A stretch of DNA of 64,000 nt. It comes from Paramoeba atlantica. Its lineage: Eukaryota > Discosea. The position numbers were made by a program, and so were the translations under genes. The stretch covers positions 62,001 to 126,000 of the forward strand of contig CDRNVI010000083.1 in NCBI GenBank assembly GCA_977017575.1, written 5' to 3'. Below, one piece after another: positions 28,639 to 38,429 of this stretch; the stretch's first letter is position 1; every line of letters starts with the position of its first letter. The notes beneath the pieces are model-generated. The model saw only the letters and a program-made list of their open reading frames with translations. It made no database searches and was not told where the DNA came from.

Positions 28639-29773
28639 CCGTCCGATCCATAATTACTGCGGTGAAAAATCTTTGCACATTTAATTAGTGCACATTTAAT
28701 TAGTGCAATAATTAATTTTTTTATTGTTTGTGGAGAAACTCTTCATTTTTTATTACTTTTTCCTGCTATGGCCCCGTCGCAGTCGACGCTTGCCTCAAAC
28801 AATTTTTGCGTATCACGGCATGTGGCAGATCTTGTGGAGGAACTTGAGGCTAAACGCTCATCGCGCAAAGCAAAGAGAAATACGTGGAGTGATGAAGAAG
28901 TACGTGAATTCCAAGCACTTTGTGAGAGTCGTTCCGTTTTGACTAGCATGCAGATTTGGAATCAAACGCACGGTAAGAAAATGTCTGAACGAAGTGCCTA
29001 TGCTTTGAAAGACCATGCTCCTTCCGGTAAGCGTGGCCGAAAAGATATGCTTACGGATGCAGAAAAGAATGATGTTTTAGATGGCATTAAGATGTACAAT
29101 GTGTTAAACAAACCTGTTGATGCATCCTTGGTTGCAAGCATGGCTCGAGGGATATTGGGTAGAGATCGGTCTGAACTTCTTTCTGAGAATGGAGGCCCCT
29201 ACGTCATAAGTTGCTCTTGGGCACGCAGATTCTTGCACGACAACGGATTTACTGTCCGAGCCGCTACATCCGATCGCACGGTTTCCCTTCCTGAAGTGAA
29301 GAAGGCTGGTTTATTCTTTTATGATGAGCTAAAAAAATATTCCCACATTCTCCCAGAACTCGTATTTAACATGGATGAATTTTTCTGTAAGCTGGATGAA
29401 ACAAACCGCGAATGGACATGGGTACGTGCATCAAAGGGAATTTTGAAAGGGAATTTTGAGATTCATTCATGTGCGACCTAGTTTTGCTTCCTTTTCGATC
29501 GGATTTTATGTTATTCTTGACCAAATATTCATTAACACCTAACCTTCAGAATCCTTGTGCGCAAATTACTTTTTTGACCAGATATTTGTTAACCATTAAT
29601 CTTCCGAATTATTTTGTGCGAATTATTTTCTGTCTTTTTCTAGTTTTCCAAGAGATACAGTTCCGCTTTTAATTAGTGCACACTTAATTAGTGCACATTC
29701 AATTAGTGCAGTAACTATTCTCTTAAAATCCCCTGCACTAATTGAAGTTATTCCTTAATTATGGATCGGACGG
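28639..29773 (+). mobile_element. Pogo-like DNA transposon, internally deleted
   Basis: Perfect 20-bp inverted repeats (TTACCGTCCGATCCATAATT at 28636 and its complement ending at 29776) contain the TA target expected for the Tc1/mariner superfamily at 28637-28638 and 29774-29775. Subterminal copies of GTGCACATTTAATTAGTGCA lie inside both ends. The element encodes only the N-terminal part of a transposase and cannot be autonomous as it stands. Confidence 0.85.
28768..29481 (+). CDS. Pogo/Tigger-like transposase, N-terminal part
   Basis: 237 residues from the ATG at 28768. Residues 30-100 look like DNA-binding helix-turn-helix units. The region around 150-180 (GPYVISCSWARRFLHDNGFT) resembles CENP-B/pogo DNA-binding domains. 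FNMDEFFCKL near residue 205 contains the first catalytic Asp of a DDE nuclease (family N-M-D-E-T). The frame ends soon after, so the remaining D and E/D are missing. The gene runs against the direction of the host genes. Confidence 0.8.
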   Translation: MAPSQSTLASNNFCVSRHVADLVEELEAKRSSRKAKRNTWSDEEVREFQALCESRSVLTSMQIWNQTHGKKMSERSAYALKDHAPSGKRGRKDMLTDAEKNDVLDGIKMYNVLNKPVDASLVASMARGILGRDRSELLSENGGPYVISCSWARRFLHDNGFTVRAATSDRTVSLPEVKKAGLFFYDELKKYSHILPELVFNMDEFFCKLDETNREWTWVRASKGILKGNFEIHSCAT

Positions 29774-29777
29774 TAAT

Positions 29778-30254
29778 TTATGTTGTTGTGGCGCGGTAGT
29801 AAAAAATTCAGTTCCACAAAAAAATTGAGGTTTACTATTTTTAAGCCCAAAAAATTGAACAAAGTTTGGACACTTATCCAAAATTCCACCTAAAGCGAAA
29901 TAGTCCACCGCCTATGGGTGTAGTTTCCAAGGGCAACGGGCCGTATTCTTGAGGCATCTGCTAGAAATTTAAAAAAAGAAATTATTAATTATTTTTCGCC
30001 ATTTTTTGACCAAAATTAATTATTACGTTATTTAATGCTACGTTAATTAAAAAAACGTACATTTTAATTATGTTAAAAAGTGCGTCACCGGTAAGCCGCA
30101 CCTTTATCTGTCATAAATCGATTCCAAAAAAATCGAGACCTTAATATTTTTTCGAGGCCTAAATTTTTTTTCACACGATTTTTTTAAATTTCCGGAAAAA
30201 TAAGATTTATATTCAGTCCTACTTCTGGGAGTCTAAAACTGCATTTTTTGCTCC
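29778..30254. other. AT-rich stretch right of the pogo-like element
   Basis: It contains the second copies of the TTACGTTA(A)TTAATGCTACG and CACCTTTATCTGTCATA words (30022 and 30108). No gene is present. Confidence 0.5.
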
Positions 30255-30326
30255 CGGTAAGGCCCCGGAGTTGCGAGAGGCCTCCATACCCCACAACTAC
30301 CACCTCCCCCCCCTATTTAGCGGGGG
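30255..30326. repeat. Inverted copy of the repeat at 16118-16195
   Basis: GGTAAGGCCCCGGAGTTGCG ... CCCCCCTATTTAGCGGGGG is the reverse complement of the segment next to LRR-5a. It borders the third LRR-5 copy, so it may have moved with it. Confidence 0.65.
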
Positions 30327-31086
30327 GAACTACTGCACAACTCAGGATTGTTCTTTAGTTTGTTCGTTCATGCACTTATAGTGCAGAGATTATGCTCACA
30401 AAGTCGGTGCCCGCATACGGCGGGTGGATCAAGTGTGGGTTCGCCCTCGCCGGAGGTGTGCGGGTGCAGAGAGCTGGGGTCCCAGGTGCAGAGAGCTCGG
30501 TTGTCATGCGCAGGTGCAGAGAGCCGGTTGCGTATTCTCCATATTACAGTTTCGGGGGCAATCCGGGTGCAGAGAGCTGCGACAGAGCCGAGGTGCAGAG
30601 AGCTGGGCGACCCCCAGGTGCGGAGAGCCGGGAGTCTCGTCGGCGGAGGACACGCCTAGTGGTCCTCAAGGGAGGCCACCGTGACGCATGGCCTCTTCGG
30701 AAAGGTAACTGCGAGAGAAGGGGAAGCTGAGAGAGGGAAGCACACTCACTCCAGGGGAGTGAGTCGGGAAGGGATGAAGGGGTGGAAGCGCGTCCCCTGC
30801 TTCAACAATAGAGAGGGACAGTTTCGGCCTTAGTGCCGGCCGGCAACGGGCATGAAAATACAGTAAGAGTATGCCCGTTGCCGGGGAAAGAAAGGATGAA
30901 CTAAGGAAAAAGTACCAACAAGGTACAGAAACTGTATCCAGCGCCCACAAATCTGGGGGAAGCGAGTGTAAATCTACGTTGCCTTCGAATTGATTGTCGT
31001 TGAGAATCAGCCGCTGAAGGGCAAGGGGGAGATTATGAAGTCGTACTTTTCCCGAAAAAGTATTGTGCTGCAAATCCATTATTTGT
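30327..31086 (-). pseudogene. LRR-5c: third copy of LRR-5, interrupted and truncated
   Basis: Bases 30327-30354 and about 30944-31086 match consecutive parts of LRR-5a/5b (the last LRRs). They are separated by about 590 bp of foreign sequence and then cut at a TA by a G-tract element. Only the C-terminal quarter is represented, so this is a dead fragment. Confidence 0.85.
30355..30943 (+). mobile_element. Unclassified insertion with AGGTGCAGAGAGCTG array
   Basis: This GC-rich insert inside LRR-5c carries six copies of GGTGCAGAGAGC(T/C)(C/G)G between about 30471 and 30632 at irregular spacing. It also carries a strong hairpin at 30839-30884 (arms CCGGCAACGGGCAT and its complement). No inverted ends or protein are evident. 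It could be a structured RNA-bearing element; I cannot classify it. Confidence 0.55.
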
Positions 31087-31087
31087 A

Positions 31088-31205
31088 AAGGGGGGTTCGG
31101 ATATATATTACGCTTTTTTTTTGGTAATATAAATCTGTTTGGTAATATAAATCTGTTATATTACCAAACAGATTTATATTACCAAAAGTATTAAACATTC
31201 AAATT
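31088..31205. mobile_element. TA-inserted G-tract element end with GGTAATATAAATCTG words
   Basis: After TA (31086-31087, a TA that is also present in intact LRR-5) comes AAGGGGGGTTCGGATATATA. Then come three to four copies of GGTAATATAAATCTG in both orientations, forming a palindrome. The first 12 bases match the end of the element at 37052, so the two are probably related. The other end is not recognisable; 31206-31288 holds nothing clear. Confidence 0.6.
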
Positions 31206-31288
31206 CAAAATTGGCTCGAATTCTAGTCTGGTACGCTTATGAGTTCCCTTTTCTCAAATCCGGGGAAATCATAAGCAGGGGGGGTATA

Positions 31289-32296
31289 GTATAAGACAAG
31301 AAAGTGCAACATTCTCGACATAAAGAGAAGAATATTCTGGGTGAATCCTATGGTGAATACACCCCTCAAATAACACTATTAAATAGGGGGATAGCACTCG
31401 AAATGGTCCGCGCGCTCAAAACCTACTTGGAAATCTTAATTTGGGTATTTCCCCAATCTGCGCCATAGCACACAATCCAATCCATCAATTCAAATGGCAA
31501 TTTCCGCAAACAGACATCACTGCACAACTCAGGATTGTTCCTTAACCTCAGCGCCCACAAATCTGGGGGAAGCGAGTGTAAATCTACGTTGCCTTCGAAT
31601 TGATTGTCGTTGAGAATCAGCCGCTGCAGGGCAAGAGGGAGATTATGAAGTCGTAGTTTTCCCGAAAAAGAGTTGTGTTGCAAATCCATTCTTTGTAGAT
31701 TCGCAGGTAATTGGCTGAGGCATATGCCCCCTGAAAATTGATTCCACCCAAAATCGGCACTTTCCAGACTTGTGGGAAGAAGAGACAAATCCAGTGAACC
31801 TGTGTGAGTGTTGTGAGATAAATTTATACGTTCCAATTTAGAAGGCAATGTGTCTAGGTGAACGTCTCCGGCCAATTTATTCCCTTCCGCGTTGAAACTC
31901 AATACAGAGGTTGGCACATATTTAAACTGTAGTTGACCGCATAATTGAGCGTGAGACCAGTAAATAGTAACTATTTCCTTCTGCTCGTCACACTCTACAT
32001 CTCTCCATTCACAGGACGGCGTATCCAACGACCAAGTGGGGTCAGGGTTTGTTATTTTTTCTATGACCTTCACAAGATTGTATTCCTGAGGTAGATTGAC
32101 AGCACTAACCTTTGCGGGGCGTGTGCTCCCCTGCATATCCATGGAATTTAAATGTAAACACAAGCAAAACAATTTCCCAATATTTTTTATGACGTTACGA
32201 AGTTTAATCGTGGAAGAGATGTTTCAATAACACGACAGAAAAGAAAGAGAGGAGCAAGGCTGTATGCCAACAATAGATTATGGGACTACCAAGGTA
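31289..32296. repeat. Segmental duplication, copy 2 (partner at 16361-17367)
   Basis: This copy of about 1 kb carries LRR-5b and both flanks. It starts right after a GGGGGGGTATA tract and stops at ACCAAGGTA, immediately before the TTTATACTTC word array. Confidence 0.85.
31423..32142 (-). CDS. LRR-5b: LRR protein, near-identical to LRR-5a
   Basis: 239 residues from the ATG at 32142, with the same cap and about seven LRRs as LRR-5a. I see about five residue differences (for example LDTPSCEW against LDSPSCEW, and KLAGDV against KLTGDV). Both copies keep an open frame, so either or both may be expressed. The upstream, signal-like codons again lack an ATG. Confidence 0.8.
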   Translation of the reverse strand: MDMQGSTRPAKVSAVNLPQEYNLVKVIEKITNPDPTWSLDTPSCEWRDVECDEQKEIVTIYWSHAQLCGQLQFKYVPTSVLSFNAEGNKLAGDVHLDTLPSKLERINLSHNTHTGSLDLSLLPTSLESADFGWNQFSGGICLSQLPANLQRMDLQHNSFSGKLRLHNLPLALQRLILNDNQFEGNVDLHSLPPDLWALRLRNNPELCSDVCLRKLPFELMDWIVCYGADWGNTQIKISK

Positions 32297-32299
32297 CTG

Positions 32300-32400
32300 T
32301 CACCACCACCTTTATACTTCAGGGGGGTCAACACCCCCCTTCATACTTCCGTTTTCACCCAGACGAAAAATCAGCCGCCCCCCTTTATACTTCCGGTCAA
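32300..32400 (+). repeat. Word array CCTTTATACTTC with C/G runs
   Basis: Three copies (about 32307, 32336 and 32383) alternate with GGGGGG and CCCCCC tracts. This looks like an element end joined to the PIF1-like fragment. Confidence 0.55.
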
Positions 32401-32411
32401 AAACAATTCTA

Positions 32412-32747
32412 CCATACCAGCAAAGGTATGAGAAATGTCGATTAATCATAGCAGACGAAGTTTCAATGATCAGCAAGTGTTTCCTTGCCTGTATCAACAC
32501 TAGACTGCAGCAAATCAAAGGCAATGAGCAGCTTCCCTATGGAGGCATCAACATGCTCTTTGTTGGAGATTTTTATCAGCTGAGACCAGTACAAGGAGCG
32601 TCTCTTACCATAGAAGATAGCTCTCCTGGTAATAATCCCATTTTTGAGAATATTTTTCAAGTCTCGTATGTGTTTGATCTCCGGGCGGGCCCTTCAAAAA
32701 AAGATATCAGAAGCTTGTTTCCTTCAAAATTACATGTCACGAGGTAA
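32412..32747 (+). pseudogene. PIF1-like helicase fragment
   Basis: The plus strand codes [19 protein letters not shown] and then [19 protein letters not shown]. These are the Walker B (D-E-x-S-M) and motif III (G-D-F-x-Q-L-x-P-V) of PIF1-family helicases, including Helitron-encoded ones. The P-loop part and the C-terminal half are absent. It may come from a Helitron or from a duplicated PIF1 gene; the sequence does not decide. Confidence 0.7.
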
Positions 32748-32822
32748 AGCACTCCCCGCGGCAGCGGGTCTGCACCCTCTCGAAGGGCCCTCCGGGCAGG
32801 CCCTTCAAAAACAAGACTTCTA

Positions 32823-33966
32823 CGTTCATGTATTGCTTTTTAAGTTGAATGTTTCTAGACTCAGCTTGATTTTTTTGAAAACTTTCTTTGAAATTACTAT
32901 GGCCTCGGCGGAGAATCAATCAACCAATGGTAACGACATTTCCGACAAGGAAAGAGATACAAAGCGCAAAAGAGATGATTACTTAGAATCTCTACACGTT
33001 TTGCGCTCTGCGCGCGGAGCGTGACGAGCGCTCAATCACAATAGAACACCTTCCCTCCTCTACGACTAAAGAGGACCTTACCAAGCATTACGCTTCGTAT
33101 GGTGAAATCGATTGTATAACAATCGTATCAAAAAAGTGACTGGCGCACGTGTGTTTTAGCACTACGGAAGAAGCGAAGCGCGCATCGAGCATTTACTTCA
33201 AAGGGAAAAGAAGAGAAACGGATACTTAAATTTCTGAATAAGTGTGTAAGAAGACGTTTGAAAGTGAAAGTTGGTTTAAAATTTTGAAGTCATGATTCGA
33301 AGGTTAGCGAAGGAAAGAAAACACTTTTCTTTCGAGAAATTTTCGGCTTAAATTCGTCCACAGCACCGTTTTTTTACGATTCATCGCATCAAAGTTTTTC
33401 TGTGGTTTTACTTTGTGTCTCGGAAACCCTCTGTAAGTATTCGTAACTTTGCATTTTCTAAACTCAAATAAATACAATTGAAACCAAATTTGTTAAAAAA
33501 ATGTTTACATTTACATAGCAGATCTACGTTTGCAGTCATCACTTCTTCTATTTTTAGCCTGATCATTCAACAAATATGCTTTTGATGACTGAATTAGTGC
33601 ATATCCAACGTACTGTCAGAAAAGCGTTCCGACATGGCATTAACTGCACCCCTGGCGTAAACCAAATGAATCAAAACGAAGAAGTAAACCCACGAGGTAA
33701 ATCCCCCCCCCCTTCAAAAGCCGGGGTGAATTCAAGGGCCTTTCAAAAAAAGAGGTCTCCACCCTGCTTCGTTCAAAATCGTGCGAACCGAAGGAAAACA
33801 CATGTGAGCGGAAATATGCAAAAACAACCCTATTTTTGCCCAACTATCGGCTCTTTTTGGACCAAATCCAGAATTATCCCTCTGGTTCCTTTTACTCTCC
33901 TGTCAAATTTTTCTTTTCTAGGCTCTTCGTTAAACGCGGTAAAGGAAAGAAATATAAAAGGGGGAT
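32823..33966 (+). repeat. 1,144-bp tandem duplication, unit 1
   Basis: The unit starts at CGTTCATGTATTGC and appears identical base for base to unit 2. It contains an RRM pseudogene, about 350 bp of AT-rich sequence, a small open frame at 33576, and half a family A fold-back at its end. The GGCCCTTCAAAAA word occurs at 32689, 32797 and 33736 in and before it. Confidence 0.9.
32899..33229 (+). pseudogene. RRM-domain pseudogene, copy 1
   Basis: From ATG 32899 a polar N-terminus reads to about 33024. After a frame change the sequence reads ERSITIEHLPSSTTKEDL ... YASYGEIDCITIVSKK, then a TGA, then LAHVCFSTTEEAKRASS. This is a recognisable RRM: ITIEHLP is RNP2 and AHVCFST the degenerate RNP1. The frameshift and the in-frame TGA show it is a dead gene copy. 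The functional parent is not in the window; the RRM protein at 43.3 kb is different. Confidence 0.8.
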
Positions 33967-35110
33967 CGTTCATGTATTGCTTTTTAAGTTGAATGTTTCT
34001 AGACTCAGCTTGATTTTTTTGAAAACTTTCTTTGAAATTACTATGGCCTCGGCGGAGAATCAATCAACCAATGGTAACGACATTTCCGACAAGGAAAGAG
34101 ATACAAAGCGCAAAAGAGATGATTACTTAGAATCTCTACACGTTTTGCGCTCTGCGCGCGGAGCGTGACGAGCGCTCAATCACAATAGAACACCTTCCCT
34201 CCTCTACGACTAAAGAGGACCTTACCAAGCATTACGCTTCGTATGGTGAAATCGATTGTATAACAATCGTATCAAAAAAGTGACTGGCGCACGTGTGTTT
34301 TAGCACTACGGAAGAAGCGAAGCGCGCATCGAGCATTTACTTCAAAGGGAAAAGAAGAGAAACGGATACTTAAATTTCTGAATAAGTGTGTAAGAAGACG
34401 TTTGAAAGTGAAAGTTGGTTTAAAATTTTGAAGTCATGATTCGAAGGTTAGCGAAGGAAAGAAAACACTTTTCTTTCGAGAAATTTTCGGCTTAAATTCG
34501 TCCACAGCACCGTTTTTTTACGATTCATCGCATCAAAGTTTTTCTGTGGTTTTACTTTGTGTCTCGGAAACCCTCTGTAAGTATTCGTAACTTTGCATTT
34601 TCTAAACTCAAATAAATACAATTGAAACCAAATTTGTTAAAAAAATGTTTACATTTACATAGCAGATCTACGTTTGCAGTCATCACTTCTTCTATTTTTA
34701 GCCTGATCATTCAACAAATATGCTTTTGATGACTGAATTAGTGCATATCCAACGTACTGTCAGAAAAGCGTTCCGACATGGCATTAACTGCACCCCTGGC
34801 GTAAACCAAATGAATCAAAACGAAGAAGTAAACCCACGAGGTAAATCCCCCCCCCCTTCAAAAGCCGGGGTGAATTCAAGGGCCTTTCAAAAAAAGAGGT
34901 CTCCACCCTGCTTCGTTCAAAATCGTGCGAACCGAAGGAAAACACATGTGAGCGGAAATATGCAAAAACAACCCTATTTTTGCCCAACTATCGGCTCTTT
35001 TTGGACCAAATCCAGAATTATCCCTCTGGTTCCTTTTACTCTCCTGTCAAATTTTTCTTTTCTAGGCTCTTCGTTAAACGCGGTAAAGGAAAGAAATATA
35101 AAAGGGGGAT
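33967..35110 (+). repeat. 1,144-bp tandem duplication, unit 2
   Basis: Direct repeat of 32823-33966. At its right end the sequence runs on into a family A element (GATCCGGTGGTCC), whereas unit 1 ends at the junction with unit 2. The duplication therefore probably arose after insertion of the family A piece. Confidence 0.9.
34043..34373 (+). pseudogene. RRM-domain pseudogene, copy 2
   Basis: Identical to copy 1 as far as I can read, with the same frameshift and TGA. The gene was therefore already dead before the tandem duplication. Confidence 0.8.
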
Positions 35111-35777
35111 CCGGTGGTCCAAAATTGAAAACAAAAATTGAAAAAACTGGGGGGTCCATGGGGGGGGGGGGCATACCCTACCCGGGGGTGACCCCCCCTC
35201 GTATCCGCAAGACGGGTCCGTCAAGTTCCGATTTTTTCGGAAAAAACAATTTGAAAAAATTTTCAACTTGACGAAAAAATTGGTAAAAAGAATATTTTTC
35301 CAAAGTTGTTTCGCCTATTGTATTTTTATAGTTCGGGACCTATTCTAGCTTTTCACGTCATTGGTTTTGCGAGGTGTCGCTTCTTGAAGCCGTGGTACGC
35401 CTCCCAAAATATCCCATTTCTGATCAAAAAATGCGAAAAAGCAATTTTTGGACACCAAGAGGTCTTTTTGGGTCGTACGAATCGTGTGGTTGGAGTCGCA
35501 TTCTCTACCCAATACGTTCTGTAGCCTCGAATGCATGCCTACGAGTCATTTCCCACACGCAAATGTCGACTTTAGTGCTCTATATACAAAAATCACCCCA
35601 TTTTCATCTAAAAATCGGCTATTTTTGGCTCAAATCCTTCCGTTTTCTTCAGCGTCTCTGGCTAATTTTCCTGTTTTAGGCTCTTTTAAACGCGGTGGTA
35701 GTTTTCAACGCGAAGCGCGCAGCATGAGTGACTTCTAAGTTAAAAACAACCACCGCATTTAACGAAGAGTCTAAAAC
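35085..35777 (-). mobile_element. Family A repeat, shortened copy
   Basis: It runs from the AAAGGAAAGAAATATAAAAG/GGTGGTCC segment to the fold-back at 35672-35777, with only a short G-rich minisatellite. It differs from the 23.3-kb copy at many positions and is an older, separate insertion. No protein is encoded. Confidence 0.7.
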
Positions 35778-35780
35778 AGG

Positions 35781-36980
35781 TTGCGGTGGTTGTATAACTA
35801 CCGCTCTACCCTCGATTATTGAAAAAAAGTGAACAAAAACAGTGAAAATATAAAGAGAAACACAGTAATATAATACAGATATATAGAAGAAAAAAATATA
35901 AAATGGGGCTCCGGTGGTCCAAAACAGAAAAAAAAATTGAAAAAAATGGGGGGTCCATGGGGGGGCTCCATGGGTGGGGCATACGTCGTTTTTTGAAATT
36001 TTCAATCTTGATTTTCGAGATCGAGCGCAGGGAAGAGGTAGAGTAGGCCGCGGCGATGACTTTCCACCCCCCACCTGGGGGTACCCCCCCCACTGTTACG
36101 CGTAGGAGGGGTCCGACAAGGTCAAAAATTCCGAAATTTTTGGGATGACCAAAAAAAAAATTTTTGACCCGAAAAAAGTAAAAATATTAGTTTTCCGAAA
36201 TCGACTTCTAAACCGTATTTGAAGAGTTTGGCACCTCACCTACCATTCTACGACGTTTTGTTCGTCAGATTCGACTCCTGCACCTACTGGTCATCAAAAA
36301 AGGCCCAAAATTGGTGTAAAATGTCGCAATTTTTGCCAAAAAATCAAGCTTTTTCATCCAAAAGAGTAGATGGGTACAGACCACTTATATTGCACCCACT
36401 TTCAAAATAATGATATGAATGCATTGAAATCTTTTCTTGCGCAGCGTAACTTCACACTTTATCTCATTTCCTCCTTCCGCCTACTTTACGTCAAAAAAAT
36501 GTTGCAGTATGCTTAAAGTTCGCCACTTTACACGCCAAGTGCCCATGCACAGATAATTTCCTGCGGGCAGATAAAATGCCACGCAAAAAAAGCTTGGCGT
36601 CGGTGCCACATGGCAGTGGCGGGGAAGACCGCTAGGAGGTCCCATGTGAAGCGAGTGGGGGCGCGTTCTCAGAACCAACGTTTGTCCCTTCCGCAGGATT
36701 GTGTACTTGTTTCCCTATGCTGTGTGACCGGGCGTGTGATCCAGTAGCTTTTTAGGTTATGCTGTCCATTTCAACTCTGTGGCACAGTTTGACCCAAAAA
36801 ATAGAAAAGTGGGTGCAATATAAGTGGGCATTACCCGAGTAGATTATTCATGATCTTTCGGAAATTTTTCTTTTTTGGGCTCGTCGTTAAACGCGGTGGT
36901 AGTTTTCAACGCGGAGCGCGCAGCATGAATGACTTCTAAGTTGAAAACAACCACCGCGTTTAACGAAGAACCTAAAATAA
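35781..36980 (-). mobile_element. Family A' repeat, split by another element
   Basis: This subfamily A' copy starts at GCGGTGGTTGTATAACTACC and ends with a fold-back at 36868-36980. It is interrupted at 36372-36836 by an element with an 8-bp target duplication. The family sequence resumes exactly after the insertion. Confidence 0.75.
36372..36836. mobile_element. 465-bp element with 8-bp target duplication (hAT-like MITE)
   Basis: GAGTAGAT is present on both sides (36364-36371 and 36837-36844). Inverted ends of about 32 bp share CCACTTATATTGCACCCACTTT. The interior encodes nothing recognisable. The empty site is known from other A' copies (ATAGATTATGCATGATC), which confirms the borders. An 8-bp duplication suggests hAT or a similar superfamily rather than the TA-inserting ones. 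Confidence 0.85.
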
Positions 36981-37051
36981 AAACAAAGTAAAGGTAAGGT
37001 GGTTTTCAAGCAAAAAGAATCGACTTTTCTAATCTTGCAAATATTACATTA

Positions 37052-37401
37052 AAGGGGGGGTTCGTCTATTATTAACAAACCTTTTTGTTAATAATAGACG
37101 GTTTGTTAATAATAGATGAAATAATACCCCCTTTTTCAATAATAGATGAACTTTTCACCTATTATTAACAATAGACCTTTTCGGCTTATTTTAGGCTCGT
37201 TTCCTACCCTTGTCCCCAAGAATAACCCCACTTTTACGAAAAAAAGCTCCATGAAAGTCAGTTTTAGCGAATTTTCCTTTAGGGAAGCTGCGAAAAAAGA
37301 AGAAAATTAATTCTTGTTAACAATGGATGAATGTTAATAATAGATGAAATAATACCATTTTTAATAATAGATGGTTGTTAATAATAGACGAACCCCCCCT
37401 T
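37052..37401. mobile_element. TA-flanked MITE with TTAATAATAGATGAA word array
   Basis: TA flanks (37050-37051 and 37402-37403) enclose perfect 28-bp inverted ends beginning AAGGGGGGGTTCGTCTATTA. At least eight copies of (G)TTAATAATAGA(T/C)G lie in both orientations near both ends. The middle 120 bp is unrelated. It is non-coding. Confidence 0.85.
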
Positions 37402-37452
37402 TAGTTAGTATTTTGAAAGGTAGTCTAGATAAGCAACAAGTCGCGGTACATT

Positions 37453-38277
37453 TTAGTAAGCGAAATCTGCTAACGTTTCAGGAATAGTTGTCATATTGAA
37501 TTCCACATAAAGCTTTGCATTGTGTTCAAGATGCAGCCGTCTTAAATTCTTAGGAAGAGAATTTAAAAGAATCGAACCTTCAAATCTATTATTTTCTAAG
37601 TAGAGTTCTTGTAGGGTGGGCGGCAAATGCAGAAAATCTAGAGTACCCGTAAAATGGTTACAAGAAACAGATAAAGCCGTCAATTGTTACGGCAAAGAAA
37701 ATAAATTTATGCTTCCAGAGAGATTATTGTCGTTAATCGTCAGAATTTCTAAGCCAGTAGGCAAGAGGCCTAAATCTACACTCCCTCCAAAATTGTTGTA
37801 TCCCAATCCAAGCGACTGTAATGTGCGCGGCAGGGATCTTAAGTCCAAATTCCCAATAAAGGCATTTCGTGATAAGTTAAGAGACAGGAGCCCCGGAGGT
37901 AATTCGTTCAATTGAACCGTCCCGGTAAGACTATTCCGATGCGCGGTAAAGAAGAGTAGTGTAGAGGGAAGCCAACCCCAGTGCGGGGACCCAGAAAGGC
38001 AATAGTATCCCCAATTGATATCTCTGACAAGTTCGGCTTCGTCACAGAAAACGCCATCCCAATTGCGAACTGGTGTTGCAGTGTCCCATATTTCATGCTT
38101 CACGTTCTCGACGAAGTGAGCAAGTTCATATTCTTGTGGCATGGTAGCCCCACGTATTCTACCGACACAGCTTTGCAACACATCGTCTCTTGCTCTAACA
38201 ATGTCGAACGGCGCAACAAAAAATAGAAACCGTCGTTGAGGGAAAAGCGTTGGCACATGAGACGAATATGCAATCAA
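37453..38277 (-). pseudogene. LRR-8: LRR gene with an internal UAA and no start ATG
   Basis: The cap (VGRIRGATMPQEYELAHF, then a V-R-N-W-D-G-V-F-C motif) and eight or nine LRRs are in one frame. An in-frame TAA at 37687-37689 falls inside a repeat (L-P-stop-Q-L where L-P-x-x-L is expected), after which the LRRs continue to 37453. No ATG precedes the cap back to a TGA near 38295, though the codons there are hydrophobic (FIFLSGLIAYSS). The simplest reading is a pseudogene; suppression or a missing upstream exon are alternatives. Confidence 0.7.
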
Positions 38278-38429
38278 ACCAGAAAGAAATATAAATCAAT
38301 CCAGATAAATGAAAAGATCACCCATACAGTAGTATTATTGAGGGATAGAAAGAGGAAGAAAGAGGAAGTACTACACATGTAAAAAAGTCTCGATTAAAAG
38401 AAATTGACCCCCAAACTCCAAAATCCAGA

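Noticed and set aside
37052-37401. CRISPR-like array (regular repeats)
   Set aside because: Repeats are in both orientations with irregular spacers, inside a TA-flanked inverted-repeat element, in a eukaryotic context.
3974-38277. Alternative genetic code with UAA or UGA as sense codons
   Set aside because: UTP14, UTP25, PFKFB, gamma-COP, PHB2 and LRR-9 are long and contain no in-frame stops; their tryptophans use TGG. Only decaying or doubtful loci have in-frame stops.
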